Source: Pseudomonas sp. MTM4 (GTDB lineage: Bacteria > Pseudomonadota > Gammaproteobacteria > Pseudomonadales > Pseudomonadaceae). From it: 64,000 bases of DNA. The notes beneath the pieces were generated by a model. The model had not been told where the DNA came from. It was given only the letters and a program-made list of their open reading frames with translations, and searched no databases. The stretch is from contig NZ_CP048411.1 in NCBI RefSeq assembly GCF_019355055.1, positions 1,364,001 through 1,428,000 of the forward strand, given 5' to 3'. Positions 18,558 through 27,584 of this stretch are shown one piece after another. Each line of letters starts with the position of its first letter. Positions within the stretch are counted from its first letter, which is position 1. The position numbers and the translations under genes are program-made.

Positions 18558-19724
18558 TCAGGATTTAGGCAGACCGAGCAGCCGCTCGGCGACGATGTTT
18601 CGCTGGATTTCATTCGTGCCGGCATAGATGGGCCCGGCCTGCGCGAAGAGAAATCCTTCCAGCCAGCTGCCCTCGTCGACGGCTTCGGGCGCGCTGCCGA
18701 GCAGCTCCCCGCGAGCGCCGAGGATGCGCATGGCCGTTTCGTGCATCTTCAGATCCAGCTCCGACCAGACGATCTTGTTGATGCTGGCTTCGGCCCCGAT
18801 CTTGGCGCCCTTATCGACCAGGCCTACCGTGTGATAGGCCGAATAGGCATAGGCCTGGGCACCCATCCAGCTTTCGATCACCGCATCACGCAGGCCCGGA
18901 TCGCGCTCGGCGGCCTGCGGATAGCGTTTGTAGAGATCGACCAGCCGTCGCGCGGTCTGCTGGAAGCGTGCGGGTGAGCGCAGCAACAGCCCTCGCTCGA
19001 AGCCGGCGGTGGCCATCGCCACGTTCCAGCCCTGCCCTTCACCGCCGATCAGGTTCTTTACCGGGACCCTGACGTCATCGAAGAACACTTCGGCGAAGGC
19101 GTCTTTGCCGTTGAGCGCCTTGATCGGGCGAATGGTCACCCCGGGCGTGTTCAGCTCGACCATGAGATAGCTCAGCCCGTGATGCCGGCTGCTGGTCGGG
19201 TCGGTGCGGAACAGGCCGAAGATCCAATCGGCAAAACTGGCGCGGGTCGACCAGGTCTTCTGGCCGTTGATCACGTAATGGTCGCCGTCCAGGGTGGCCT
19301 TGCTGCGAATGGCCGCCATGTCGGACCCAGCATTGGGCTCCGACCAGCCCTGCGCCCACATGTCTTCGCTCGACGCGATACGCGGCAGGAAATGACGCTT
19401 CTGCTCCTCGGTGCCGAATTCCATCAGCGTCGGGCCGAGCAACAGCTGACCGTTCTGGTTGACCCGCATAGGTGCGCCAGCGGCGTAATACTCCTCTTCA
19501 AAGATCAGCCACTCGATCAGGTCGCAGCCCATGCCGCCGAGGTGTTGCGGCCACATCACCATGGACAGGCGACTGGCATACAGCTTGGCCTCCCATTCAC
19601 GGTGCTGTTCGAAGCCCTCCCGGGTGTCGTAACTGGCCAGGGGCTCACTCGGCACGTTGTCTTGCAACCAGGCGCGCACCTCGGTGCGGAAGGCCTTTTG
19701 CTTGTCGGTGTAGGTCAATTGCAT
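18558..19724 (-). CDS. Acyl-CoA dehydrogenase, large-subunit type (FadE30/31-like)
   Basis: 388 aa from MQLTYTDKQ (GAGG 8 bases upstream). FAD-binding segments WAQGWSEPNAGSDMAA and INGQKTWSTRA, and the C-terminal YAGTNEIQRNIVAERLLGLP, are well conserved. The likely partner is the shorter dehydrogenase that follows. By analogy the complex desaturates a hydrindane-carboxyl/propionyl-CoA or the later open-chain acyl-CoA. Which step it serves cannot be settled here. Confidence 0.85.
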   Translation of the reverse strand: MQLTYTDKQKAFRTEVRAWLQDNVPSEPLASYDTREGFEQHREWEAKLYASRLSMVMWPQHLGGMGCDLIEWLIFEEEYYAAGAPMRVNQNGQLLLGPTLMEFGTEEQKRHFLPRIASSEDMWAQGWSEPNAGSDMAAIRSKATLDGDHYVINGQKTWSTRASFADWIFGLFRTDPTSSRHHGLSYLMVELNTPGVTIRPIKALNGKDAFAEVFFDDVRVPVKNLIGGEGQGWNVAMATAGFERGLLLRSPARFQQTARRLVDLYKRYPQAAERDPGLRDAVIESWMGAQAYAYSAYHTVGLVDKGAKIGAEASINKIVWSELDLKMHETAMRILGARGELLGSAPEAVDEGSWLEGFLFAQAGPIYAGTNEIQRNIVAERLLGLPKS

Positions 19725-19734
19725 GGTTGCGGCC

Positions 19735-20487
19735 TCAGAACTGGGTGTCTCTTTTTTCCACGAAGGCACGGCGCGTCTCGGCCGAATCCGGCAGGGTGTA
19801 GGCCTCCAGCGTGAAGCCCTGCTCCCAGCGGTATTTGTCTTCGAGGTTGCCGTCCTCGATGCCGTTGAGCGCTTCCTTGGCGATCCCGATCATCGCTGGG
19901 CTCTTGGCGGCGATCTTCACGGCAATTTCGCGGGCGGCGGCCGGCAGTTCCTCGCGCTCGACCAGCTTCTCGATGAAGCCGTAGCGCATCGCATCCGGCG
20001 CGGTAACCGTCTCGCCGGTGAAGAACATGTAGCGGACCTTCTGCACCGGAAACAGCCGTTGCAGGTGCGCGCCGCCGCCCATGGCGCCGCGGTCCACTTC
20101 CGGCAGCGCAAAGGTGGCGCAGCGCGAGGCGAGCACGATGTCGGCCGCGCCGGTCATGCCGATGCCGCCACCCAGTACGAAGCCGTGCACCGCGACGATC
20201 ACGGGCACCTTGCAGCGATGGATGGCCTTGAAGGTCGCGTAGTTGCCCGCGTTGACTTTGACGATTCGCTCGGGATGCGCATCCAGTTCCTTGATGTCGA
20301 CGCCGGCACAGAAGCCGCGCCCCTCGGCGCGGATGATCAGCACGCGTACCTCGGCGTTGGCGCCCAGCTCGTCGATGCGAGCGGCCAGTGCCAGCCATTC
20401 CTCGCTGTCCAGCGCGTTGACAGGCGGCTTCGCCAGCACCAGTTCGGCGACGCCCTGGTTGATCTCGACCTTGAATGCACTGCTCAT
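19735..20487 (-). CDS. echA20: EchA20-like ring-D-opening crotonase
   Basis: 250 aa crotonase. Oxyanion-hole segments GRGFCAGVDIKE and GFVLGGGIGMTGAADIVLAS; PEVDRGAMGGGAHLQRL follows. The pattern, including EALNGIEDG and YRMEQGFT-like YRWEQGFTLEAY, matches actinobacterial EchA20, which hydrolyses the five-membered ring D to give COCHEA-CoA. Its start overlaps the ipdC stop (ATGA at 20484-20487), implying translational coupling. Confidence 0.85.
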   Translation of the reverse strand: MSSAFKVEINQGVAELVLAKPPVNALDSEEWLALAARIDELGANAEVRVLIIRAEGRGFCAGVDIKELDAHPERIVKVNAGNYATFKAIHRCKVPVIVAVHGFVLGGGIGMTGAADIVLASRCATFALPEVDRGAMGGGAHLQRLFPVQKVRYMFFTGETVTAPDAMRYGFIEKLVEREELPAAAREIAVKIAAKSPAMIGIAKEALNGIEDGNLEDKYRWEQGFTLEAYTLPDSAETRRAFVEKRDTQF

Positions 20488-21593
20488 GCGTGAGCCCTCT
20501 GTTGTTCGTTAATCGGCGTGCCTGCCTGCTGCAAACGCGTGTTCAGGCGTTGCAGGCACTGTTCGGCTTCGCCGGCGATCTGTTCGATGAGTTCCTGACA
20601 GCTCGGCAGGCTGTCGATGGCGGCGGCCACTTGGCCGCTGGGCAAAATGCCTTCGTCGGGCATGCCGTCGACCATCGAGCGCTCCAGCAGCACCGGTTGG
20701 TTGGCCGCCATGACCACCTGCGAAAGCGCCGAAGGGTCTTCCTTGATGGCCTTTAAAAAGGTTCTGAGCATGTGCGCACTGCTCATGCCGGTCTGCGCCT
20801 GCCAGGTGCGCGCGCTTTTCAGGGCGATCCACAGCCGGCCCATCGGGCTGGCTTGCTCCAGGCGGCGGATAAAGGGATTGTCGATCATCCGGTGGCGCAT
20901 GCCGTCGACCGCCAGGGTGACGCGAATCTGCTGGGTGTCGCGCACCGCCAGGTAGCGCTCCAGGGTGGCGCGTGGGGTCGGCGAGTCGGATGTCATCAGA
21001 AAGCGCGTGCCCATCGCGATGCCCTCGGCGCCAGCGGCCAGCGCCGACGCCAGGCCACGTCCGGTGGAATAGCCGCCAGCGGCGATCACCGGCACCGTCA
21101 CCGCGTCAAGCACCTGCGGCAACAGGATGGTGGTTGGCACGCCGCCGGTGTGGCCACCGCCCTCACCGCCTTGAATGGTGATCATGTCGGCGCCCAGTTC
21201 CACGGCTTTGAGCGCATGTTTGAGCGCGCCGACCGTAGGAATGCAGAGCACCCCGGCGTCCTTGAAGCGGCGGATGGTGGCCTTGTCCGGGCCGCGCCCG
21301 TAGCTGACCGCGCGCAGGCGGTACTGGATGGCCAGGTCCACGCATTGCGCGGCGTTGTCCTGGAACATGTGGAAATTCAAGCCGAACTGGCTGCCGCCGG
21401 TGGCAGCGATCACTTTCTGGATCTCGCCTTCCAGCGCCTCGGCCGGAATGGTCGCGCCGGCGAGGAAGCCAAAGCCGCCAGCACGGGTGGTGGCGATCAC
21501 CAGGTTGGCGTCGGCCACCCAGCCCATGGCCGTCTGCACGATGGGGTAACGACAGCCGAGCGCCTCGGTCAGGCGGGTCTGGAGCAGGGTCAT
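20484..21593 (-). CDS. ipdC: IpdC-like flavin-dependent acyl-CoA reductase (nitronate monooxygenase fold)
   Basis: 369 aa TIM barrel of the NMO/2-nitropropane dioxygenase family. Motifs: VQTAMGWVADANLVIATTRAGGFGFLAG at the N-terminus, QGGEGGGHTGG and AAGGYSTGRGLASALAAGAEGIAMGTRF for FMN phosphate binding. In the ipd context it is IpdC, which acts on the 5-oxo hydrindane carboxyl-CoA before ring D hydrolysis. Both gene ends overlap neighbours by ATGA. Confidence 0.85.
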   Translation of the reverse strand: MTLLQTRLTEALGCRYPIVQTAMGWVADANLVIATTRAGGFGFLAGATIPAEALEGEIQKVIAATGGSQFGLNFHMFQDNAAQCVDLAIQYRLRAVSYGRGPDKATIRRFKDAGVLCIPTVGALKHALKAVELGADMITIQGGEGGGHTGGVPTTILLPQVLDAVTVPVIAAGGYSTGRGLASALAAGAEGIAMGTRFLMTSDSPTPRATLERYLAVRDTQQIRVTLAVDGMRHRMIDNPFIRRLEQASPMGRLWIALKSARTWQAQTGMSSAHMLRTFLKAIKEDPSALSQVVMAANQPVLLERSMVDGMPDEGILPSGQVAAAIDSLPSCQELIEQIAGEAEQCLQRLNTRLQQAGTPINEQQRAHA

Positions 21594-22501
21594 GACGACT
21601 CCCCCCGGCCCGCCTGCTTCTTGTTCGCCTCGGCCATGGCCTTGCCGTCGTAGCCGCCCAGCTTGTCGCCGGAAACCATCTCGTTGTGGACATGGGCGAA
21701 GTGGTGCCAGGCGAAGGCCGCTTCCATCCCGCTGCGCTTGCCCTGCAAATCCTCGATGTGGTTCACCGCCTGCTTGGTCAGCGCCAGGCCCATGCGTGGT
21801 TGAGCGGCGATGCGCCGGGCGATTTCCAGCGTCTCGGCGGCCAGCGCCTCACGCGGCACCACCCGGTTGACCATGCCCAGCTCGTAGGCACGGGCCGCCG
21901 GCATGCGCTCGCCAAGGAAGAGGAATTCCTTGGCGATGCGCGGGTGCATCTCGAAGGCGTGTGCGAAATACTCCACCCCCGGAATCCCCATGCGCACAAC
22001 CGGGTCCTGAAAGAAGGCATCGTCACTGGCGACGATCAGGTCGCAGACCCAGGCCAGCATCAGCCCGCCAGCGACACAAGCGCCCTGCACCATGGCGATG
22101 GTCGGTTTGGGAATCTCCCGCCAGCGCCGGCACATGTTCAGGTACACCTCCTGCTCACGGGCGTAGAGGAACTCACCGCCTGGCTTGTTGGTGTGGTCCC
22201 ACCACAAATGGGCGCGCTCGAACGGCTTGTTGACGTCGCGCCCCGGCGTGCCGATGTCGTGGCCGGCGGAGAAGTGCTTGCCGGTGCCCGCCAGGACGAT
22301 GACCTTGACGCCGTCGTCATCCACCGCACGGCGGAAAGCGGCATCCAGCGCATAAGTCATCTGCGAGTTCTGCACATTATTGAACTGCGGCCGGCTCAGA
22401 GTGAGGATCGCCACGCCATCCTCGACGCGGTACAGCACCGGTTCGTCAGTCTCGTAAACGGCCGTATCCGGTCGCTCAACGAAGGCGTTGTCGTGGTTCA
22501 T
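21590..22501 (-). CDS. Enoyl-CoA hydratase/isomerase
   Basis: 303 aa from MNHDNAFVERP, whose ATG overlaps the ipdB stop; the longer open frame upstream is out of character and lies inside ipdB. Crotonase motifs: GKHFSAGHDIGTPG and QGACVAGGLMLAWVCDLIVASD. A long insertion (WWDHTNKPGGEFLYAREQEVYLNM) and the C-terminal WHHFAHVHNEM mark a subfamily I cannot name. Its place between ipdB and ipdC suggests a step in the ring C/D pathway, for example hydration of an open-ring enoyl-CoA. Confidence 0.83.
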   Translation of the reverse strand: MNHDNAFVERPDTAVYETDEPVLYRVEDGVAILTLSRPQFNNVQNSQMTYALDAAFRRAVDDDGVKVIVLAGTGKHFSAGHDIGTPGRDVNKPFERAHLWWDHTNKPGGEFLYAREQEVYLNMCRRWREIPKPTIAMVQGACVAGGLMLAWVCDLIVASDDAFFQDPVVRMGIPGVEYFAHAFEMHPRIAKEFLFLGERMPAARAYELGMVNRVVPREALAAETLEIARRIAAQPRMGLALTKQAVNHIEDLQGKRSGMEAAFAWHHFAHVHNEMVSGDKLGGYDGKAMAEANKKQAGRGESS

Positions 22502-23307
22502 CCAGCGATCTCCTCGGCGGTCCGCACACCCGCCGGGTTGCCCTTGAGCTGCTTGCTGCGCAGATCGTGCGGGTCGAGTCGGCGGATAAGTGCCAGCTGT
22601 TCGGCAGTCGGGTGCGGCGTCTCGCCCATTCCTTCGGCCTTCAGCAGCGGGAAGCCGGTGCGCGCCTGCACAGTGTCGAAATCCACCCCTGGATGCAGCG
22701 AGAGCACCTGGCACGCGTGGTCCGGGCCGTTGAAGTCCATCACGCAGAGATCGGTGACGACCCGGCCGATGCTCATCAGGTCGCGGCGCATGCCCGGCCC
22801 CCAGCGCTCCTCTTTGAAACCAACGCCGGAGACCATGTCCACCTCACCGGCGACGAAGGCCCTGGTGCTGTGGTTGGGAATGAAGAACGAATTCTTGTGA
22901 TTGATGCTGTTGCCCGGCAGGCCGCGCGCGCCCAGCATCGCCACCTTGGGCCGGGCGTAATCGCCGACCACCGACAGGTTGGTCTGCGCCCAGCGATCCA
23001 CCTGCGTCGGGCCGATCATGGCGTGGCGACGCCCATGCCAGACGCATTCGAAAATGCGCTCGAAGGGCATGTAGCCAGCGTATTTCGGCTGGTAGTCGCC
23101 ACGCGGGCCGACCGGCACCGGTTCCTCCACCAGAAAGGCCTCGCTGTCGGTCATCAGCAGCTCGGGGCTGTGGCTCGACTTGGCCAGGCTGGCGCCGAGA
23201 CGCGGGATGATGCCGAGCCCCGAAGCGAGCAGTTCGCCGTCGTCACGCCAGGCGTCGGAAGCGGCCACGATCATCAGTTCGGCCAGGCTGAAAGTGTTCT
23301 CGGACAT
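22498..23307 (-). CDS. ipdB: IpdB-like subunit of ring-C-opening CoA-transferase-family hydrolase
   Basis: 269 aa, beta subunit of the class I CoA-transferase fold (FSLAELMIVAASDAWRDDGELLASGLG; GARGLPGNSINHKNSFFIPNH; RVVTDLCVMDF). Lies directly after ipdA. IpdAB does not transfer CoA but hydrolyses the six-membered ring of COCHEA-CoA by a retro-Claisen reaction. The stop overlaps the next ATG. Confidence 0.87.
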   Translation of the reverse strand: MSENTFSLAELMIVAASDAWRDDGELLASGLGIIPRLGASLAKSSHSPELLMTDSEAFLVEEPVPVGPRGDYQPKYAGYMPFERIFECVWHGRRHAMIGPTQVDRWAQTNLSVVGDYARPKVAMLGARGLPGNSINHKNSFFIPNHSTRAFVAGEVDMVSGVGFKEERWGPGMRRDLMSIGRVVTDLCVMDFNGPDHACQVLSLHPGVDFDTVQARTGFPLLKAEGMGETPHPTAEQLALIRRLDPHDLRSKQLKGNPAGVRTAEEIAG

Positions 23308-23318
23308 GGGTTGCTCCT

Positions 23319-24194
23319 TCAGAAGATCGGCAGCGGCAGGCTGGCCATGCGTGCGGCGCCACCGTTGCGCTCGCGATAGGCGGCTTCATCGCCGTTGACG
23401 TAGCTGTCCAGGTAACGCTGCCAGCCACCCTCCTCACCTGCGCTGGCGACGTAATCCTTGAGGTGTTGCATGTCCCAGCCGTAGTCCGGCGCGCAGGTGG
23501 TCGGGTGAGCGCCCTGCGGGGCCTCCACCACACCGGCCACCAGCGAGCGCTCGAAGGTGTTGAAACGCGCACTGTCGGCGTCCAGCGCCAGGCGTTCTTC
23601 CACCTGTTCAGCAGAGACGAAGCACTGCTTCGCCGCACGGGCGAACAGGTGATCGAAATAGGCATCGCCACCGGTCACCAGGGTGTTGCCCAGGCGGTCG
23701 GCGCGGTTGACGTGGACGAACGCCACGTCCAGCTCCAACGCCGGCATCGCCAGCAGCACTTCACCATCGTCATAGGGCGAGGTGATGGTGCGCAGGTCCG
23801 GGTTATGGGTCAGCACGTCAGTGGCCAGGCCGGCGCGCGCGGGCAGAAACGGCACGCGCATTCCGGCGGCACGCAAGCCCCACTGGAACAACCCTTCGTC
23901 CAACTCCATCACGTTCAGCGTGCCCGCCTCGCGAGCCTTGCGGAAATAGGGTTCGAGCGGGATCGCATCGAGGGTGGCGAAGCCGAACACCAGCTTCTTC
24001 ACCTTGCCGGCAGCGAGCAGCATGCCGACTTCCGGCCCACCGTAGGCGACCACGGTGAGATCCTTGACGTCGCTACGCAGGATCTCGCGAACAATCGCCA
24101 TGGGCTTGCGCCGAGGGCCCCAACCGCCGAAGCCGACGGTCATACCATCGTGCAGCTGGCCGACCACATCGCTCAGGGTCATCAACTTGTTCAT
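23319..24194 (-). CDS. ipdA: IpdA-like subunit of ring-C-opening CoA-transferase-family hydrolase
   Basis: 291 aa alpha subunit (GMTVGFGGWGPRRKPMAIVREI; GGPEVGMLLAAGKV; FGFATLDAIPLEPYF). ELDEG at 97-101 provides a Glu at the place where IpdA has its catalytic Glu (E105 in the mycobacterial enzyme), by my hand comparison. Start overlaps the hsaC stop (ATGA at 24191-24194). Confidence 0.87.
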   Translation of the reverse strand: MNKLMTLSDVVGQLHDGMTVGFGGWGPRRKPMAIVREILRSDVKDLTVVAYGGPEVGMLLAAGKVKKLVFGFATLDAIPLEPYFRKAREAGTLNVMELDEGLFQWGLRAAGMRVPFLPARAGLATDVLTHNPDLRTITSPYDDGEVLLAMPALELDVAFVHVNRADRLGNTLVTGGDAYFDHLFARAAKQCFVSAEQVEERLALDADSARFNTFERSLVAGVVEAPQGAHPTTCAPDYGWDMQHLKDYVASAGEEGGWQRYLDSYVNGDEAAYRERNGGAARMASLPLPIF

Positions 24195-25105
24195 TGAACC
24201 TCTCCTTGCGCAGCGGCCTGGCGGCCTACCGAAAAGTCATGACCCCACAGGCTCACGCGGGTGAATTCGAAGGCGCTGTGCTCGTCCCAGTCCACCTGCA
24301 GGCCACCGCAGCCGTACTCCAGGTCGAAGCCGGACGGGGTCTTCACGTAAAAGGAGGTCATGCGGTCATTGAGGTGCTGGCCGAGGGTCGCCGACAGCGG
24401 CACCCCATGGGCAGTCACGCGATCGAGGGCACGACCCACTTCGGTCATGTTCTCCACCTCCACCATCACGTGTACGCACTTGCTGGGCACGTCGTATTCG
24501 GCAATGGCGAGGCTGTGGTGACGGGGGTTGGCGCAGTGCAGGAAGTGGATGCGCACCGGCGGCGCGTCAGGCGCAGCGCGGAAATTGAAGACGTCCGAGA
24601 CCTCGAACCCAAGCAGGTCGCGGTAGAACGCCCGGCATTCATCGAAACGCGGCGCCGGCAATACGGTGTGACCCAGGCCCATGTCGCCGGTGAGAAAGCG
24701 CGGCACGCCCTGGGGCGAGACGAAGGGCTGGCAGTCGGAACGATGACCCCATGTCAGCTCGTGGCGGTTGCCCGCCGGATCGCGAACGATGGCCAGCGCC
24801 TGCACACCGCGCTGTTCGCAGATCGCCGCATCGCCCAGTTCATAAGGTACGTCGGCCTTGGTCAGGCGAGCCAGCAACGCCTCGAATGCGCGCTCTCCGG
24901 ACAGCTCCCACCCTGAAGCGAGGTAGCAGGCTTGCGGCCCCTCGACGATCAGCATGCGGAACGGGCGTTCATCCATCTTCAGATAGAGGCCGCCGCCGGG
25001 CGCCGGGCTGGTCATCATGCCCAGCACATCTTCAGCGTACTGACGCCAGGCATCCAGGTTTTCGATCTGAGCGACGAAATAGCTCAGTGAGCGGATATCG
25101 GTCAT
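24191..25105 (-). CDS. hsaC: HsaC/TesB-like extradiol dioxygenase (ring A cleavage)
   Basis: 304 aa two-domain vicinal-oxygen-chelate dioxygenase. Fe(II) ligands read as H146 (LGHTVL), H212 (CVHVMVEV) and E263 (DLEYGCGG), almost the same numbering as HsaC. The enzyme meta-cleaves the catechol ring A of 3,4-DHSA; HsaD at 44691 would hydrolyse the product. It is the first gene of the main leftward operon, 66 bp behind a perfect cluster box. Confidence 0.9.
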   Translation of the reverse strand: MTDIRSLSYFVAQIENLDAWRQYAEDVLGMMTSPAPGGGLYLKMDERPFRMLIVEGPQACYLASGWELSGERAFEALLARLTKADVPYELGDAAICEQRGVQALAIVRDPAGNRHELTWGHRSDCQPFVSPQGVPRFLTGDMGLGHTVLPAPRFDECRAFYRDLLGFEVSDVFNFRAAPDAPPVRIHFLHCANPRHHSLAIAEYDVPSKCVHVMVEVENMTEVGRALDRVTAHGVPLSATLGQHLNDRMTSFYVKTPSGFDLEYGCGGLQVDWDEHSAFEFTRVSLWGHDFSVGRQAAAQGEVQ

Positions 25106-25170
25106 GGGTGCAACTCCTCATGCGCCTGTTTTGGGCTTGTGAGGATTGTCATGCCGATGTTCGGGGGACT

Positions 25171-25188
25171 CATCGTCCGTTGAGACTA
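25171..25188 (-). promoter_or_regulatory. Steroid-cluster box and promoter of the hsaC-ipd-fadA6 operon
   Basis: Coding strand TAGTCTCAACGGACGATG, identical to the box at 43204-43221. After a 20-bp spacer comes GACAAT (25145-25150) as a -10. Predicted start of transcription is about 33 nt before the hsaC ATG. Confidence 0.8.
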
Positions 25189-25231
25189 ACAGCGGGGAAG
25201 CCGGCAGAGCGCCGCCTGCCGGCCCGAAAGG

Positions 25232-26167
25232 CTACTTGCTGGACGGCCCCGACAACGCCGTGCGCACCGCCACCACCGTGTCGGCGAAGGCGCGGTCGGC
25301 CAGGCCGACCATACCGAGGAAACTCATGAAGCCGTGGATCGCCCCCGGATAACAATGGCCGTGGACGGGCACGCCGGCCTGCCGCAAACGCTCGGCATAT
25401 TCTTCGCCCTCCTCGCGCAGCGGATCGTATTCGGCCGTCATCAGCGTAGCGGGCGGCAGTTGTCGCAGATCCGGCGTATGCAACGGACAGACGCGTGTAT
25501 CGCGGGTCTGCGGATCGCCCAGGTAGTGCCCGAGCATCCAGCGCATCATCTCGGTTTCAAGGAAATATCCCTGGCCGTAGCGGCGGTAGCTTTCGCGCTC
25601 AAGATTGGTGTCGCACACCGGGTAGAGCAGCATCTGATGCGCAATGGCCGGGCCTTGCCGGGCGCAGGCGAGCTGGGCGATCACCGCAGCCAGATTACCG
25701 CCGGCGCTGTCGCCACCCACGATGAGGCGACTGACGTCCGCACCGAGCGCTTCGGCATGTAGCGCCACCCAGCAGGTCGCGGCCCAGGCGTCCTCCACCG
25801 CAGCGGGAAAACGGTGCTCCGGCGCCAGGCGGTAGTCCACCGCCACCACCACCGCGGGCAGCGCATTACAGAAGGCCCGCGCCAGGTTGTCATGGCTGTC
25901 CAGATCGCCCATGACGAAACCACCGCCGTGAAAGAACACCAGCACCGGCAATGGCCCTTCGCGCTCCGGTCGGTAGATGCGCAGCGGCAGTTCACCGCCG
26001 GGACCGGGAATCCTGTGCTCCCGCACCTCGGCCACCGGCTCGGGGTTTTCTGCCGATGCCATCTTGTAGCCCACGCGCAGCCCCTCGGGGGTCATCTCGC
26101 TCCAGGGTGGCATCGGCTGACTATGAAGCTGCTGCATCAGCGCAGCGATCTGTGGGTCCAGGCTCAT
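25232..26167 (-). CDS. HSL-family alpha/beta-hydrolase (esterase)
   Basis: 311 aa. Hormone-sensitive-lipase signature HGGGFVMGD for the oxyanion hole, nucleophile Ser in GGDSAGGNLA, Asp in AEYDPLREEG and His in AIHGFMSFLG. These enzymes hydrolyse acyl esters of bulky alcohols. It is divergent from a LuxR regulator (85 bp) and near a BVMO, so hydrolysis of the ester made by the BVMO is an attractive role (inference). No box upstream. Confidence 0.85.
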   Translation of the reverse strand: MSLDPQIAALMQQLHSQPMPPWSEMTPEGLRVGYKMASAENPEPVAEVREHRIPGPGGELPLRIYRPEREGPLPVLVFFHGGGFVMGDLDSHDNLARAFCNALPAVVVAVDYRLAPEHRFPAAVEDAWAATCWVALHAEALGADVSRLIVGGDSAGGNLAAVIAQLACARQGPAIAHQMLLYPVCDTNLERESYRRYGQGYFLETEMMRWMLGHYLGDPQTRDTRVCPLHTPDLRQLPPATLMTAEYDPLREEGEEYAERLRQAGVPVHGHCYPGAIHGFMSFLGMVGLADRAFADTVVAVRTALSGPSSK

Positions 26168-26252
26168 TGTCTTTCTTCCTTTTCTCGGCTCGATTGTTCT
26201 TGTCTCGCTGCGCTATGTTGCGTTCGGTCCCAAGGCCGGAAACCGAAGCACC

Positions 26253-27389
26253 ATGGAAATCAGCACGTCGCTTCACACCGTCAATGCACTGGTCGGTTCG
26301 ATCTACGAGGGCGCCCTCGAAGACCCACCGTGGCAGCACCAGCTCGCCGGCCTGCGCGACGCCATGGGCGCTACCGACGCCTTTCTGATCCTGCGTCGCC
26401 CTTCCGATACGGGGCTGGGCATCACCCTCAGCGCGGACAACACGCCGACCGGCTGGTCCGATGCGCCCTATTTCGCGCGGCGCCTCTATGCGTTGGACCC
26501 CTTCGTCAACCTGCCGCCGAACCAGCCGATGCTGCTCAGCGAACTGCTCGATGGCGCCAGCGCTCCGGAAGACGAATTCTTCCGTCTAGTCCTGCAGCCG
26601 TACGACATCGCCCACATCCTCGGTGTCGACTTGCATGACCCAAGCGGCCCCGCAGCCAGCCTGCGCTTTACCCGCAGCGCTACCCAGCCGCCGTTCGGCG
26701 ATGACGAGAAGGCGCTGTGCGCACTGCTCGTCACGCATTTCTGCCGCGCCCTGCGCATCCATGCGCGCCTCGGCGAGAGCGACACCGAGCGCGAGATCTA
26801 TGCCGGCGCCATGTCGCAGCTGGCCGTCGCCACCTTCCTGCTCGACGAACAACAGCAGGTGGTGCGCACCAATCCGCTGGCGGACCGGCTACTCGGCGAC
26901 GGCAGCGGGCTGCACCTGCGCGGCGGGCGCCTGAAGCTGCCCGACGAGCGCCAGGACGCCCGGCTGCGCCAGCTCCTCGCTCAGGTCACCACGGCGCAAA
27001 CAAGCGGAACTGCAAGCCTCGCCCGCGCAATGCTGGTGGAGGTCGGCACACGTGGCGCGCCGCTCAGTCTGGTGATTCGCCCGGTCCCGCCGGGGCAGTA
27101 TTCCCAAGGCGCCAGCGTTCCGGTGCTCGCCATCTTCGTCAGCGACCCCGGCCAACAGGCCGAGTCATCAGCCAGCCTGCTGATGGAGCTGTTCCAGCTG
27201 ACGCCAGCCGAGGCCAAGCTTTCCGTCCTGCTGGCAAACGGCGCCAGCGTCGAAGAGGCCTCCACCGAGCTACACATCAGCGTCCACACCACCCGCGCGC
27301 ACCTGCGCTCGATCTTTTCCAAGCTCGGGGTCACGCGCCAGCCACAGCTGGTGCATCTGATCCTCAAGAGCGTGGCCAGCCTCGGCTGA
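26253..27389 (+). CDS. LuxR-type HTH regulator, copy 3
   Basis: 378 aa, the same layout as the two copies at 6.4-8.9 kb: MEISTSLHTVNALVGSIYEGALEDPPW at the N-terminus and the HTH LTPAEAKLSVLLANGASVEEASTELHISVHTTRAHLRSIFSKLG at the C-terminal end. It differs more from copies 1 and 2 than they do from each other. It lies between the esterase (divergent) and the SDR-BVMO pair and may control that module. It has no convincing cluster box of its own. Confidence 0.84.
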   Translation: MEISTSLHTVNALVGSIYEGALEDPPWQHQLAGLRDAMGATDAFLILRRPSDTGLGITLSADNTPTGWSDAPYFARRLYALDPFVNLPPNQPMLLSELLDGASAPEDEFFRLVLQPYDIAHILGVDLHDPSGPAASLRFTRSATQPPFGDDEKALCALLVTHFCRALRIHARLGESDTEREIYAGAMSQLAVATFLLDEQQQVVRTNPLADRLLGDGSGLHLRGGRLKLPDERQDARLRQLLAQVTTAQTSGTASLARAMLVEVGTRGAPLSLVIRPVPPGQYSQGASVPVLAIFVSDPGQQAESSASLLMELFQLTPAEAKLSVLLANGASVEEASTELHISVHTTRAHLRSIFSKLGVTRQPQLVHLILKSVASLG

Positions 27390-27437
27390 ATCCACGCCCT
27401 CCTGCAGGCGAGTATCGAGGCGCTGGCGGCGTTCGCG

Positions 27438-27455
27438 CCTCGTTGAAATCGACTA
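27438..27455 (-). promoter_or_regulatory. Second, leftward-facing cluster-box copy
   Basis: Reads CCTCGTTGAAATCGACTA on the plus strand, one base off the reverse complement of the box at 27497-27514. Together they make a 15-bp perfect inverted repeat (27441-27455 and 27497-27511) with 41 bp between arms. No leftward gene starts here, so it may be a second operator rather than a promoter. Confidence 0.45.
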
Positions 27456-27496
27456 CTCGCCCCGTTCGCAACGGAATCGCCGCCGGCCCCGACGTT

Positions 27497-27514
27497 TAGT
27501 CGATTTCAACGATG
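27497..27514 (+). promoter_or_regulatory. Steroid-cluster box upstream of SDR-BVMO operon
   Basis: Plus strand TAGTCGATTTCAACGATG: both outer halves are kept, GAC is changed to AAC. GATGAT (27536-27541) follows after 21 bp. It lies 70 bp before the SDR start. Confidence 0.65.
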
Positions 27515-27584
27515 CCCCTGCCGTGCGCCGCTGCGGATGATCGTCCTGTCCGATCCGGACACAGCGTCCAGGAGAACAAAAACA

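Noticed and set aside
26200..26217. TTGTCTCGCTGCGCTATG before LuxR copy 3 as a cluster box
   Set aside because: GAC is missing and the spacing to the start (35 bp) does not fit the other sites.
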